Below, one piece after another: positions 34,625 through 43,717 of a DNA stretch of 64,000 bases. Numbering within the stretch: the stretch's first letter is position 1; each line of letters begins with the position of its first letter. The position numbers and the translations under genes are program-made. Source of the stretch: Chryseobacterium polytrichastri (GTDB taxonomy: Bacteria; Bacteroidota; Bacteroidia; Flavobacteriales; Weeksellaceae). The DNA is taken from positions 1 to 64,000 of the forward strand of contig NZ_FRAV01000024.1 of NCBI RefSeq assembly GCF_900142445.1, given 5' to 3'. The notes under the pieces are model-generated. The model did no database searches, was not told the origin of the DNA, and was given only the letters and a program-made list of their open reading frames with translations.

Positions 34625-35788
34625 ATGAATTTAACTACTAAACTGCTTTTAGGAATTGGGTTAGGTGCTGGTTTTTTAGGGTATTCTCAAGATCTAAGTC
34701 TTGTAAGACCCGTATTAACCGGAGCTCCATTTTTAAGAATCGCACCAGATGCGAGATCAGGAGGTATGGGAGATCAAGGGGTGGTAACCTCTCCTGATGC
34801 ATTTTCTCAATTTTGGAATGCTGCCAAATATCCTTTTAGCACGTCAAGTTCTTCCGTAGGTATCAACTATACCCCTTATATGGGAAAACTTACCAATGAT
34901 GTATTTTTACTATATGCTGCATTTCATAAGTTTCTAGGGCAGGAAGAAAGATCTACCATCTCTGCGAGTATTTACTACTTTAATATGGGACAAGTAGATT
35001 TGACACAATTAGTAGGTAATGATGTACAATCAATGGGTACGTCTAAGCCAAACGAATTCTCGATTGACGTGGCGTATGGTTTAAAACTTTCAGATTCTTT
35101 CTCTATGGCGGTAACGGGTAGATTTATTCGTTCAGACTTAGCCGGAGGATTCAACACAGATACAACGCTTAAGCCTGCAAACTCTTTCGCAGTAGATATT
35201 TCAAGTTACTATTCATCTCCTAAATTCTCAAGTTTCGGGGGGTATGATGGTAAGTTGAATGCAGGTCTAGCGATCCAGAACTTAGGTCCTAAATTAGACT
35301 ATACAGGAAATGAGGAATCTAGATCTTACCTTCCTACAATGGCTAGATTAGGTATTGGTTATGACATGTTTTTAGATGATGTCAACAGAATTGGACTTAG
35401 TGTTGAAGGATCTAAACTACTAGTTCCCGGTTCTGAATTCGTAGGAATTGATCCTAATAATAGACAGCCTATGTATAAAATACCTAATGTGGGCCCAATT
35501 GCAGGTATCGGAAAATCTTTCAAGAACCCAAACAGTATCATGTATAGTGGAGCGTTGGAATATTCTTACAACAATGCATTTGCAGTAAGAGGAGGTTACT
35601 TCCACGAAAGCGAAGAGCAAGGTGCTAGACAATTTGCAACAGCAGGTATTGGTTTAAAATACAACTCTTTCGGACTTGATATTTCTTACCTAATTAATAT
35701 GTCTAAAATTAATACTGCTTTAGATAATACGCTACGTTTCGGATTGACTTGGAACATTGGTGATCAAACTTCTAATGCTGACAATTAA
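34625..35788 (+). CDS. porV: Type IX secretion outer-membrane protein PorV (LptO)
   Basis: The 387-residue protein is a FadL-type beta-barrel that shuttles T9SS cargo from the translocon to the PorU sortase. A signal peptide precedes the family opening RPVLTGAPFLRIAPDARSGGMGDQGV, followed by SPDAFSQFWNAAKYPF; both are hallmark PorV segments. The C-terminus ends in a barrel strand LRFGLTWNIG. It lies directly after porU and is closed by a terminator, so porU-porV form one transcription unit. Confidence 0.95.
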   Translation: MNLTTKLLLGIGLGAGFLGYSQDLSLVRPVLTGAPFLRIAPDARSGGMGDQGVVTSPDAFSQFWNAAKYPFSTSSSSVGINYTPYMGKLTNDVFLLYAAFHKFLGQEERSTISASIYYFNMGQVDLTQLVGNDVQSMGTSKPNEFSIDVAYGLKLSDSFSMAVTGRFIRSDLAGGFNTDTTLKPANSFAVDISSYYSSPKFSSFGGYDGKLNAGLAIQNLGPKLDYTGNEESRSYLPTMARLGIGYDMFLDDVNRIGLSVEGSKLLVPGSEFVGIDPNNRQPMYKIPNVGPIAGIGKSFKNPNSIMYSGALEYSYNNAFAVRGGYFHESEEQGARQFATAGIGLKYNSFGLDISYLINMSKINTALDNTLRFGLTWNIGDQTSNADN

Positions 35789-35811
35789 TAAAATATAACA
35801 TATAAGTTTAT

Positions 35812-35840
35812 AAAAGTCTCATATTTATGAGGCTTTTTTT
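35812..35840 (+). terminator. Terminator of porU-porV
   Basis: The stem AAGTCTCAT / ATGAGGCTT (one mismatch or G-T pair) with loop ATTT is followed by a T-run of seven. Confidence 0.8.
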
Positions 35841-35852
35841 GTTTTCAATATT

Positions 35853-35860
35853 TATTTTTG
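35853..35860 (+). promoter_or_regulatory. -7 box TATTTTTG just before the FUSC gene
   Basis: The consensus box ends 4 nt before the ATG at 35865. The -33 TTG is not at a usual distance. Confidence 0.4.
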
Positions 35861-35864
35861 TAAA

Positions 35865-38144
35865 ATGAACTATTCCGCAGAGCTCAAAAAATTCGTAACT
35901 AGTCAATATGTATATTCTGCTATCAGAATTACACTGGCTACCGTTCTGCCATGTTTGGTTCTTGCGCACTTCGGAATATTAAAAGAATACTTCCTATTTC
36001 CGTTGGGAACAAGTTTCGTAGCACTTTGTGATCAACCCGGCCCATTTATAAGAAGAAGAAATGCATTAACATTTGCTATTTTCTGTTTCGTGTTGGTAGC
36101 GCTTATTGCCAGTTTAGTGATGCATGTTAAAGTTTTGGTCATCTTTGAGATCATTATATTTGGAATGTTTTTCTCGCTGATTGGGGTGTACGGACAAAGA
36201 TTAGCCGCCGTTGGATCATTATCATTGGTTGTTATGGCAATCTTTATTGATGGACATCTTACAGGAGCCAATATTTTTAAAAGTCTTTTGATTTTCGCTT
36301 CCGGCTGTGCTTGGTTCTTATTGATATTCCTTATTGTTACAACCATTCAGCCTTATAAACTGGCCAGCCAGATGATTGGTGAAAACTATCTTCAATTAGC
36401 CGAGTTTTTAAAGATCAAAGCAAATTATTATCAAAAAAATCCGGACTTCGACAAACTGACAACACAGGTTATCGCCAAACAGATCGGAATTAAAAACCTT
36501 CAGGAAGAAACAAGAGAAACTGTTTTTAAAACAAGAACCATCGTTAATGAATCCACAACCACAAGCCGATTGTTGATGTTGATGTTTCTTAACTCTATGG
36601 ATTTACATGAAAAGCTAATGACTTCTGAAAGCGATTATCAAAAGCTTCAACAGAGTTTCGAAGATAGTATGATCTTGGTCAACATTCATGATTATCTAAA
36701 TTTACTAGCTGAAGAAATTACCAATATTGGAATTTCCCTTCAAATTGGAGCCCGAGCAAAACCGTTATTCAATCTTGATTTTGAATATAAAAATCTAAAT
36801 ACACATTATTTCGAACTTAGAAATAAACAGCTATCTCCCGATAATTTGGAGAACTTCATGATCCTGCGCCAAATATTAATCCGTATTAGTGAGATCACAA
36901 AAGAGATTAGTGAAATTTATAAAGTATTTTCACAAAACGTAAAATTGGCAAAAAGTCTTTCCACAGGATTAGACTTAAAAAAATTCATGCCTAATGAAGA
37001 GAAGCTTAATTTTAAAGTATTGAGAAATAACATTTCTCTTTCTTCATCCCATTTCCGCCACGCATTAAGAATTACAATCGCTTTATTGATTGGTTATCTT
37101 TTTTCCATATTCGAGTTCTTTGTTATTGGTCATGCCTATTGGATTTTAATTACAATCGTTGCCATTTTAAAGCCCGCCTACTCCATCACCAAACAACGGA
37201 ACTTACTTCGTCTTTACGGAACCATTGTAGGGGCTTCAACAGCGTATGCTATTTTACACTTTATCCATATTAATGCTGTTTTATTTACCATCCTTCTTTT
37301 AAGTATGATCATGTGTTTCAGTTTTCTGAAAGGTCGATATTTTTGGGCTGTTTCATTCATGACTATTTATGTTTTCCTAAGTTTTAATTTCTTAAGCCCA
37401 GGAAAAATTGACATTATTTTTAAAGACAGAATTTTAGATACCGTTGTCGCTGGAATTATTGCTTTCTTGGTTTCTTATATTGTTTTACCTGTTTGGGGGC
37501 ATACTCAGAATTTAGATTTAATGAAAAAATCTGCTGAGAGTAACCTCATCTATTTTCAAAGTGTTATTTCTAAATTTCTGGAAGGAGATTTTGATCTTGA
37601 AGATTATAAAGTAAAACGTAAAAACGCTATTATTTCATTAGCCAACCTTTCCGACAACTTTCAAAGAATGATCTCTGAGCCTAAAAATCAGCAGAAAAAA
37701 CTGGAGGTTGTTCATCAGTTTGTAGCGACATCCCATTTGATTACCGCTTATACCGCTTCCCTTTCTCAATATTCAAAAAATAATGAAGAGTATCCTGAAA
37801 TTGATGCTGAAAGCTGGAGCCGAAAAATAGAAGCCGAAATGCAAAAAGTTACTGCATTGCTTAACGGTGACAAAATCAATGAAACTTTGAAAATGGAAAG
37901 CCTCATTGAACCTGAAGATTCTTCCATTGAGGATTTGATCTTAAAAAGAAAAACCGAGATTGAAGAAAATGATGTGGTAAAACCAATAGATCCTGATAAA
38001 ATTTCTCATTTAACAGAACTTAAAAACATTCATGATGTATTGGAATTAATTTATGACGTTGCCAAAGAACAGAGAAAAGTAATAGAAAAATACAAAAGCG
38101 AATCTGAGACTACAGAAGCTGTTAAAGCTATTCCTCTACAATAA
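35865..38144 (+). CDS. FUSC family (YccS-like) membrane protein
   Basis: The 759-residue inner-membrane protein has the FUSC architecture: an N-terminal block of about six helices (15-170), a cytoplasmic helical part, a second membrane block (about 395-550) with the FUSC motif region HALRITIALLIGYLF and AILKPAYSITKQRNLLRLYGT, and a charged C-terminal tail. Homologues include YccS and AaeB-type aromatic acid exporters, so export of an organic anion is possible; the substrate is not known. The 3' end overlaps the convergent phosphopantetheinyl transferase gene by 17 bp. Confidence 0.88.
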   Translation: MNYSAELKKFVTSQYVYSAIRITLATVLPCLVLAHFGILKEYFLFPLGTSFVALCDQPGPFIRRRNALTFAIFCFVLVALIASLVMHVKVLVIFEIIIFGMFFSLIGVYGQRLAAVGSLSLVVMAIFIDGHLTGANIFKSLLIFASGCAWFLLIFLIVTTIQPYKLASQMIGENYLQLAEFLKIKANYYQKNPDFDKLTTQVIAKQIGIKNLQEETRETVFKTRTIVNESTTTSRLLMLMFLNSMDLHEKLMTSESDYQKLQQSFEDSMILVNIHDYLNLLAEEITNIGISLQIGARAKPLFNLDFEYKNLNTHYFELRNKQLSPDNLENFMILRQILIRISEITKEISEIYKVFSQNVKLAKSLSTGLDLKKFMPNEEKLNFKVLRNNISLSSSHFRHALRITIALLIGYLFSIFEFFVIGHAYWILITIVAILKPAYSITKQRNLLRLYGTIVGASTAYAILHFIHINAVLFTILLLSMIMCFSFLKGRYFWAVSFMTIYVFLSFNFLSPGKIDIIFKDRILDTVVAGIIAFLVSYIVLPVWGHTQNLDLMKKSAESNLIYFQSVISKFLEGDFDLEDYKVKRKNAIISLANLSDNFQRMISEPKNQQKKLEVVHQFVATSHLITAYTASLSQYSKNNEEYPEIDAESWSRKIEAEMQKVTALLNGDKINETLKMESLIEPEDSSIEDLILKRKTEIEENDVVKPIDPDKISHLTELKNIHDVLELIYDVAKEQRKVIEKYKSESETTEAVKAIPLQ

Positions 38145-38745
38145 TCGTAAAACAATAATCGTCGAAAAATTCTACTCTGGCTTTTAACTCATCAGAATAA
38201 TGCTCGTCATAAACTCTGCATTTAATATGATGAAGATGTTTCAACTCAAAAGGTCTTACTTCATAATGTTTTTTCAGAGACCAATGTTTAGAATGATGGA
38301 TTTTATACATACTTTCCTTTACGCTCCAGATAATCGTATAAAAAGTATCTGCTCTATCTTCAGGAATAAATCCTCTTTCATTTTCGTAGGTAAATTTATC
38401 AATTACCCTTAAAATTTTAGTATTAAATTTTTCAATATCAATTCCTATCTTATTTTTAGAAATGGCGATGGCGGCAAATGGGAAAGAATGCGTGATAGAA
38501 ATTTCGGCATCTTTTGGAGAAAGAAAAGGTTCTCTTTCCTTATATAATATCTTAGAATTGGGTTTCAACCCTTTCAAAAGTTTACGAACCATCAAGACTT
38601 CCAATAATTTTTTGGGATGATAATCTTTTACTTTTTCAGCATTTTCTGGCTCCAGAAGCTCATCAATATTGAGTTCCTCACTTTCATCATACTTCCAAAT
38701 AAGAATGGTAGCAGTATCATCGGAAAAATCACGGTAAAGAGGCAT
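38128..38745 (-). CDS. 4'-phosphopantetheinyl transferase superfamily protein
   Basis: The 205-residue protein moves phosphopantetheine from CoA to a carrier-protein serine. The two family signatures are present: KIGIDIEKF (about 108-116), supplying the first magnesium-binding Asp and Glu, and TIIWSVKESMYKIHH (about 143-157), with the catalytic WxxKE. The N-terminal ISITHSFPFAAIAIS segment is also typical. The size and signature fit the Sfp-like branch in half-duplicated form. It could serve the fatty-acid carrier protein or a specialised carrier; none is nearby. Confidence 0.88.
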   Translation of the reverse strand: MPLYRDFSDDTATILIWKYDESEELNIDELLEPENAEKVKDYHPKKLLEVLMVRKLLKGLKPNSKILYKEREPFLSPKDAEISITHSFPFAAIAISKNKIGIDIEKFNTKILRVIDKFTYENERGFIPEDRADTFYTIIWSVKESMYKIHHSKHWSLKKHYEVRPFELKHLHHIKCRVYDEHYSDELKARVEFFDDYCFTIIVEE

Positions 38746-39050
38746 GGGTTTGTTTATTGGACAAAATTAGTGAAAAAATTCGGGCTGTAAGATTTGTGTT
38801 TGAAGATGGATGCCGCGTGCTGGAAGTTTCTATTATTATACAAAAGATTTTAAACGCAAAGATTTATATTGTGAACTTATTATTTTAAGGGAGCAAAGAA
38901 TTGCGACAAGTCACTGATTAAGCGTACGGATAGAACATTCGCTTCATCAAATCAACTTTGTTGATTACTCCTTTGCTCCCTAAACTTTAGCTTAATTAAA
39001 TAAGTCTTTGCGTTTAAATAATTACAACTCTCAATAATTTTCAAGCATAA
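38746..39050. other. Gene-free region upstream of the phosphopantetheinyl transferase
   Basis: This stretch lies between two same-strand genes. A TAATTTTG box on the minus strand (38769-38762) lies 16 nt before the start at 38745. The remaining part is taken up by the long inverted repeat at 38849-39018. Confidence 0.6.
38849..39018. repeat. MITE-like long inverted repeat
   Basis: The left arm (38849-38900: TTTAAACGCAAAGA ... GGGAGCAAAGAA) and right arm (38968-39018: CTCCTTTGCTCCCTAA ... CTTTGCGTTTAAA) are imperfect inverted copies of about 50 bp with several small differences, around a 67-bp centre. No open frame spans it. The form is that of a miniature inverted-repeat element. No target duplication is obvious. 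Confidence 0.65.
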
Positions 39051-39080
39051 AAAGGGCTTAATCTTTTCGACTAAGCCTTT
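39051..39080 (-). terminator. Terminator of the HugZ-like gene
   Basis: Stem AAAGGGCTTA / TAAGCCTTT with an 11-nt loop is followed by T residues on the minus strand. Confidence 0.75.
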
Positions 39081-39086
39081 CTAAAT

Positions 39087-39617
39087 TTATTTAGACTGAT
39101 GATTCACATCATTTCTGTGTTCCATAATTTCTAAATTCTCATCTACGAAATAAGCACTTCCAAATCCGTTTACATAAGAACCTTTCACAGGATGTAAACC
39201 GATAAGAATAAAATCCTTCATTTCAGCAATAACATCTACTACTTTTCCGTGGGCTTCTTTTAGTTTTCCAACAACAGAATTCCAAGTTTCAGAATCTCTT
39301 TCTACCTGTGAAGTTGTAGCTTCAATGGTTAAACGTTCACGAGCATAGATTTGTTTCGTAGCAGATTCATCCTCAATAAACATCACTGAGGTTTTTCTTC
39401 CTTCTGAAAGATTCTTCGTATGCTTTGCCATGAAAGAAACCAAAATATAGAATGTATTGTTTTCCTCTACAAAAGGTGCGTAACTTGAATTAGGTGTTCC
39501 TTCTGCATCAACAGTAGCCAAAATTACACTTTTCGTGTTAGCAATCAGTTCTTTTACTTTTGGTGTCAAAGGTTTTGCTTGCTTCTGAGCTTCGTCTTGA
39601 GTATTAGTATGATTCAT
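39087..39617 (-). CDS. Pyridoxamine 5'-phosphate oxidase-fold protein, HugZ-like
   Basis: The 176-residue protein has the split-barrel FMN-binding fold. SVILATVDAEGTPNSSYAPF (about 30-50) is the classical opening strand pair, and KTSVMFIEDE follows. The C-terminal HPVKGSYVNGFGSAYFVD segment resembles the heme-binding tail of HugZ/HutZ proteins, which bind or degrade heme. Function as a heme utilisation protein is plausible but not shown. A TATTTTTG box is found on the minus strand at 39644-39637, about 20 nt before the start. Confidence 0.8.
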   Translation of the reverse strand: MNHTNTQDEAQKQAKPLTPKVKELIANTKSVILATVDAEGTPNSSYAPFVEENNTFYILVSFMAKHTKNLSEGRKTSVMFIEDESATKQIYARERLTIEATTSQVERDSETWNSVVGKLKEAHGKVVDVIAEMKDFILIGLHPVKGSYVNGFGSAYFVDENLEIMEHRNDVNHQSK

Positions 39618-39710
39618 AGTATAAAATTTATTCCTACAAAAATAAGTTATTTAGACTAAATAAACTTAATTTATATACAATTTCATTCTTTTGAAATTAA
39701 CCCGTTGTTT

Positions 39711-39739
39711 TTGTATCTTAATTATTAATTGTAATTTTG
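39711..39739 (+). promoter_or_regulatory. Promoter of ahcY
   Basis: TTG (39711-39713), an 18-bp spacer and TAATTTTG (39732-39739) fit the Bacteroidota consensus. The transcript would have a leader of about 35 nt. I see no SAH-riboswitch-like structure. Confidence 0.55.
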
Positions 39740-39779
39740 TAATTCATTATCAATTGAACTTAAACTTATTCATTAACAT

Positions 39780-41093
39780 ATGAGTACAACAACACAATAC
39801 GTTCCTTATAAAGTTAAGGACATTTCCCTAGCAGAATGGGGAAGAAAAGAAATTACCCTTGCAGAAGCAGAAATGCCAGGTTTGATGTCTATCCGTGAAG
39901 AATACGGTCCATCTCAACCTTTAAAAGGAGCAAGAATCGCTGGATGTCTTCACATGACAATCCAAACAGCAGTGCTTATCGAGACATTAGTAGCTTTAGG
40001 TGCTGAAGTTACTTGGTCTTCTTGTAATATTTTCTCAACTCAAGATCATGCTGCTGCTGCTATTGCTGCTGCAGGAATTCCTGTTTATGCTTGGAAAGGT
40101 CTAAACGAAGTAGATTTTGACTGGTGTATCGAGCAAACTTTATTCTTTGGTGAAGACAGAAAACCATTGAACATGATTCTTGATGACGGTGGAGATTTAA
40201 CAAACATGGTTTTTGATAAATACCCAGAATTTACTAAAGATATCAAAGGACTTTCTGAAGAAACTACAACTGGAGTTCACAGATTGTACGAAAGAATGAA
40301 AAACGGAACTTTGGTAATGCCTGCAATCAACGTAAATGATTCAGTTACTAAATCTAAATTCGACAACAAATACGGATGTAAAGAATCTGCAGTAGATGCT
40401 GTAAGAAGAGCTACAGACCTTATGTTGGCTGGAAAAAGAGTGGTAGTTTGTGGATATGGTGATGTTGGTAAAGGTACTGCTGCTTCTTTCAGAGGAGCTG
40501 GTTCTATTGTAACTGTTACTGAAATTGATCCAATTTGTGCGCTTCAAGCTGCAATGGACGGTTACGAAGTAAAAAGATTAGATACTGTTGTTGATAACGC
40601 AGATATCGTAATCACAACTACAGGTAACTTTAACATCGTAAGAGGAGAGCATTTCCTTAAAATGAAAGATAAAGCTGTTGTTTGTAACATCGGTCACTTC
40701 GATAACGAAATCGATATGGCTTGGTTAAACGAAAACTATGGTTCTACAAAATCTGAAGTGAAACCACAAGTAGATATCTATACTATTGAAGGTAAAGAAA
40801 TAATTATTCTTGCTGAAGGTAGATTGGTAAACCTTGGTTGTGCAACAGGACACCCAAGTTTTGTAATGTCTAACTCGTTCTCTAACCAAACTTTGGCTCA
40901 AATCGAATTATGGACTAACTCTGCTGCTTACGGAAACGAAGTTTACATGCTTCCTAAGCATTTAGATGAAAAAGTAGCTGCTCTTCACCTTAAGAAATTA
41001 AGCGTTGAATTAGAAGTTCTTTCTACTGAACAAGCTGAATATATCGGTGTTGACGTAAAAGGACCATTCAAGCCTGAGTACTACAGATACTAG
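39780..41093 (+). CDS. ahcY: Adenosylhomocysteinase (S-adenosylhomocysteine hydrolase)
   Basis: The 437-residue enzyme splits S-adenosylhomocysteine into adenosine and homocysteine in the methylation cycle. The substrate domain has [16 protein letters not shown]; the NAD domain has [11 protein letters not shown], and [12 protein letters not shown] and the C-terminal [11 protein letters not shown] are fully conserved. The C-terminal lysine/tyrosine tail reaches the neighbouring subunit's NAD site in known structures. The coding bias (frequent GCT, AGA, GTA) and strong promoter suggest high expression. It is monocistronic with a terminator. Confidence 0.97.
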   Translation: MSTTTQYVPYKVKDISLAEWGRKEITLAEAEMPGLMSIREEYGPSQPLKGARIAGCLHMTIQTAVLIETLVALGAEVTWSSCNIFSTQDHAAAAIAAAGIPVYAWKGLNEVDFDWCIEQTLFFGEDRKPLNMILDDGGDLTNMVFDKYPEFTKDIKGLSEETTTGVHRLYERMKNGTLVMPAINVNDSVTKSKFDNKYGCKESAVDAVRRATDLMLAGKRVVVCGYGDVGKGTAASFRGAGSIVTVTEIDPICALQAAMDGYEVKRLDTVVDNADIVITTTGNFNIVRGEHFLKMKDKAVVCNIGHFDNEIDMAWLNENYGSTKSEVKPQVDIYTIEGKEIIILAEGRLVNLGCATGHPSFVMSNSFSNQTLAQIELWTNSAAYGNEVYMLPKHLDEKVAALHLKKLSVELEVLSTEQAEYIGVDVKGPFKPEYYRY

Positions 41094-41100
41094 AAAATAT

Positions 41101-41125
41101 CATCCTGAGCTTGTCGAAGGATCTC
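41101..41125. repeat. CTTCG/CTCAG dispersed repeat, single arm
   Basis: CATCCTGAGCTTGTCGAAGG begins this arm; it is the complement of the core also found at 165-190, 234-259 and 13798-13844. It lies directly after ahcY. Confidence 0.55.
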
Positions 41126-41136
41126 AAAATAATAGA

Positions 41137-41167
41137 AACTCTCCAATTTTTGGAGAGTTTTTGTTTT
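41137..41167 (+). terminator. Terminator of ahcY
   Basis: An 11-bp stem AAACTCTCCAA / TTGGAGAGTTT is followed by T-rich sequence. The bases from here to 41401 hold no gene; they are an AT-rich leader region of the first BspA-type gene with no clear promoter box. Confidence 0.8.
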
Positions 41168-41401
41168 ATGACAATATTAATAAGCTAATCAATTAGGGTA
41201 AAAAATTCTGTGCCCTTCAAAAACCTTTCAACTAAAAAATTATCAAATAATCATTTCTACTACACCTACGCTTTAAAACGATCATTCATCAATCTTTTCT
41301 AAATCTTTCAACAACTTAATACAATTCAATCATTTCAGTAAAAACATTAAACATTTTTCATTAATATTATTTTTTATATATTTATTTCCCAAAATATTAG
41401 C

Positions 41402-43021
41402 ATGTATAAAAAACTTTTACCATTTCTATTCTTAGTGGTGAGCTTCCACTTTGTTAAAGCTCAAAATGAATTTACAACCATCTGGAAAGTTGGTCCTCTA
41501 GGAGACCCTGCAGTACAGGCACCTTCTCAGGCAGCAAACAATCAAATATGGTTTCCAGGAATCGGACAGAACTTTACCATTGCATGGGAAGAGGTGGGGT
41601 ATCCTCAACATAATGCTATATTAACCAACGTTACTTCCACCAAGCAAGTGCTCATTGATTTCGGAACTGCTTTAAATCCTGTGCCTAGTGAAATAAAATA
41701 CCGTGTTAAAGTAAGTAATGGAAATGGTATTTTCCAGCAAATCCGTTTCGGGCAAAGCATAGTTTCTCCTATTACCCAAGATACTCCACTATTTTATAAT
41801 TTGGGAAGTGCAGATAAACTTCTGGAAGTTGAACATTGGGGAACTATTCAATGGACGAGTATGTTCTGTGCCTTTGTAGGATGTAATTCTTTAAAAATTA
41901 CGGCAACAGATATTCCTAATTTCTCAGGTACAACAGATTTGTCTTATATGTTTTATAACGCACCTAATCTTATTGTTTCACCTTCATTTTATACCTGGAA
42001 TACATCTACGATCAAAAATTTTCAGGCTATGTTTGGTTACTCTTATCAACAAGTTATTAATGATACTTTCGACGCCCCACTTTACTGGGATACATCAGCT
42101 GGAGAAAACTTCAGCTATATGTTCTATGGAAGACAGGCATTCAATCAGAATATCAGCAACTGGAATATGATGAGTGCTATCAATTTAAAGCATATGTTTA
42201 ACGGAACAACAGCATTTAATCAATCATTAAATAATTGGAATGTTAGCAACGTTACCAATATGAACCATATGTTTTATTATAGTGCTTATAATCAACCATT
42301 AAATAATTGGAATACATCAAGTGTAACTGATATGTCAAGTATGTTTTCTGTTAGTAAATTCAATCAGCCAATCAACAGCTGGAATATCTCTAACGTTACC
42401 ACGATTCAAAGTATGTTTCACGATGCAGACTTCTTTAATCAAAGTCTAGCATCATGGAATACTGCGAATATTATAAATGCAAGCTATGCTTTTGCAGGAG
42501 CAGATTCCTTCAATCAAAATCTGGCCTCTTGGAATTTAAATTCACTTACCAATGCAACACACTCTATTGGAGCATCCGGAATTGACTGTATTAATTATAG
42601 TAATACTATTGAAGGCTGGGCTAACAACCCAAACACTCCTAACAATGTCCCGTTTATGGCTCTACCATTTGTAAAGTACTCTCCGGATGTTATTCCGCAA
42701 AGAAATATTCTTATCAGTAAAGGTTGGTTAATTATGGGAGATACTTTAGGGACATGCCAAATAATACGAGAAAATCTATCAACATCAGAAAATTCATTAT
42801 CTCAAATATCCATTTACCCCAATCCAGCGCAGGATATAGTTTATGTTAAAAACCTATCTGATGCCAAAAATTTTATCATTACAGATCTAAGTGGTAGAAT
42901 AATTACTAAAGATACTTTTCAAAATGATCATATAAATATAAGCAACCTCATCAAAGGAAGCTATATTCTTCAGATTATTGCTAAAGATAAAATTCATACT
43001 TTTAAATTTATAAAAAAATAA
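41402..43021 (+). CDS. BspA-type repeat surface protein with T9SS sorting domain (paralogue 1)
   Basis: The 539-residue protein has a signal peptide ending near FVKAQ, a shared N-terminal domain (NEFTTIWKV..., about 22-190), then about eight BspA/DUF285-type repeats of some 24 residues (about 190-385). Each repeat has a core W-N-T-S-x-V-T-x-M, then M-F and F-N-Q-x-L/I. A T9SS type A sorting domain closes it (about 465-539), with YPNPAQDIVYVKN, DLSGRI and the basic end FKFIKK. It would be exported by T9SS, cleaved by PorU and anchored at the surface. An adhesion role is inferred from BspA proteins. It is the largest of three tandem paralogues. Confidence 0.9.
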   Translation: MYKKLLPFLFLVVSFHFVKAQNEFTTIWKVGPLGDPAVQAPSQAANNQIWFPGIGQNFTIAWEEVGYPQHNAILTNVTSTKQVLIDFGTALNPVPSEIKYRVKVSNGNGIFQQIRFGQSIVSPITQDTPLFYNLGSADKLLEVEHWGTIQWTSMFCAFVGCNSLKITATDIPNFSGTTDLSYMFYNAPNLIVSPSFYTWNTSTIKNFQAMFGYSYQQVINDTFDAPLYWDTSAGENFSYMFYGRQAFNQNISNWNMMSAINLKHMFNGTTAFNQSLNNWNVSNVTNMNHMFYYSAYNQPLNNWNTSSVTDMSSMFSVSKFNQPINSWNISNVTTIQSMFHDADFFNQSLASWNTANIINASYAFAGADSFNQNLASWNLNSLTNATHSIGASGIDCINYSNTIEGWANNPNTPNNVPFMALPFVKYSPDVIPQRNILISKGWLIMGDTLGTCQIIRENLSTSENSLSQISIYPNPAQDIVYVKNLSDAKNFIITDLSGRIITKDTFQNDHINISNLIKGSYILQIIAKDKIHTFKFIKK

Positions 43022-43030
43022 AATACTTAC

Positions 43031-43057
43031 ACTCTCCTTACTCAGGAGAGTTTTTTG
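43031..43057 (+). terminator. Terminator of BspA-type paralogue 1
   Basis: ACTCTCC / GGAGAGT stem with loop TTACTCA is followed by six T. Confidence 0.8.
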
Positions 43058-43188
43058 TAATACAACAGGTTAGTTATCATGAATCAATTCTTATTCACAA
43101 ATACTAATGTTTACAAAATTCCCGTATTTTCCCCCTATTTCAATAACAAAAAAAGCAATACATTTAAACCTTTAACAAAAACAGTAAT

Positions 43189-43581
43189 ATGAAAAAGCAA
43201 AACGTATCAAATGCGTTCATCGCAGCATCGTGGGTGGCATTGGGAGCAGGAATGATAGGATTTATCGTAGGTCTTGTGAGAGCCGAAATGCAACTCAACG
43301 AAAAAGGATATTATTTCACGATCCTACTCTATGGTCTGTTTGCAGTTGTTTCTTTGCAGAAAGCAGTTCGTGACAGATTAGAAAATATCAAGGTTACAGA
43401 TATTTATTACGGCATCTGTTGGTTTGCAACGTTGTCCTCTATTATTTTATTAGCTATCGGATTATGGAATGCGACCATTCTTCCCAGCGAAAAAGGATTT
43501 TATGGTTTTGCCTTTTTATTAGCCCTTTTCGGAGCTATTGCCGTTCAGAAAAACACAAGAGACAACATGCTGCAGGAATAA
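43189..43581 (+). CDS. YiaA/YiaB family inner-membrane protein
   Basis: The 130-residue protein is made of two similar halves, each with two helices: about 10-28 and 41-57, then 72-92 and 101-117. This matches the YiaAB two-helix domain duplicated. Repeated signatures are LNEKGYYFTILLYGLFAVVSLQKAVRD and PSEKGFYGFAFLLALFGAIAVQKNTRD: each half has EKG(Y/F)Y and a QK..RD end. Function is unknown; E. coli YiaA has been described only as an inner-membrane protein. It sits between two BspA-type genes and has its own terminator. Confidence 0.85.
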   Translation: MKKQNVSNAFIAASWVALGAGMIGFIVGLVRAEMQLNEKGYYFTILLYGLFAVVSLQKAVRDRLENIKVTDIYYGICWFATLSSIILLAIGLWNATILPSEKGFYGFAFLLALFGAIAVQKNTRDNMLQE

Positions 43582-43652
43582 TACAGCGCTCTTGTTTTAG
43601 AGAATTCCTTATTAAATTTTTGATAAAATTTAAATTAAAACACATTTATAAT

Positions 43653-43690
43653 AATAAATTCTTCAATATTTTGGAGAATTTATTATTTTT
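43653..43690 (+). terminator. Terminator of the YiaA-like gene
   Basis: An AT-rich stem AATAAATTCT / AGAATTTATT with a loop is followed by a T-run. It also lies just before paralogue 2. Confidence 0.6.
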
Positions 43691-43717
43691 ACGATAATTA
43701 ATTCACAAATTATAGAT

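Noticed and set aside
39618..39779. SAH riboswitch upstream of ahcY
   Set aside because: No G/C-rich pseudoknot-like structure is visible; the leader after the predicted promoter is only about 35 nt.
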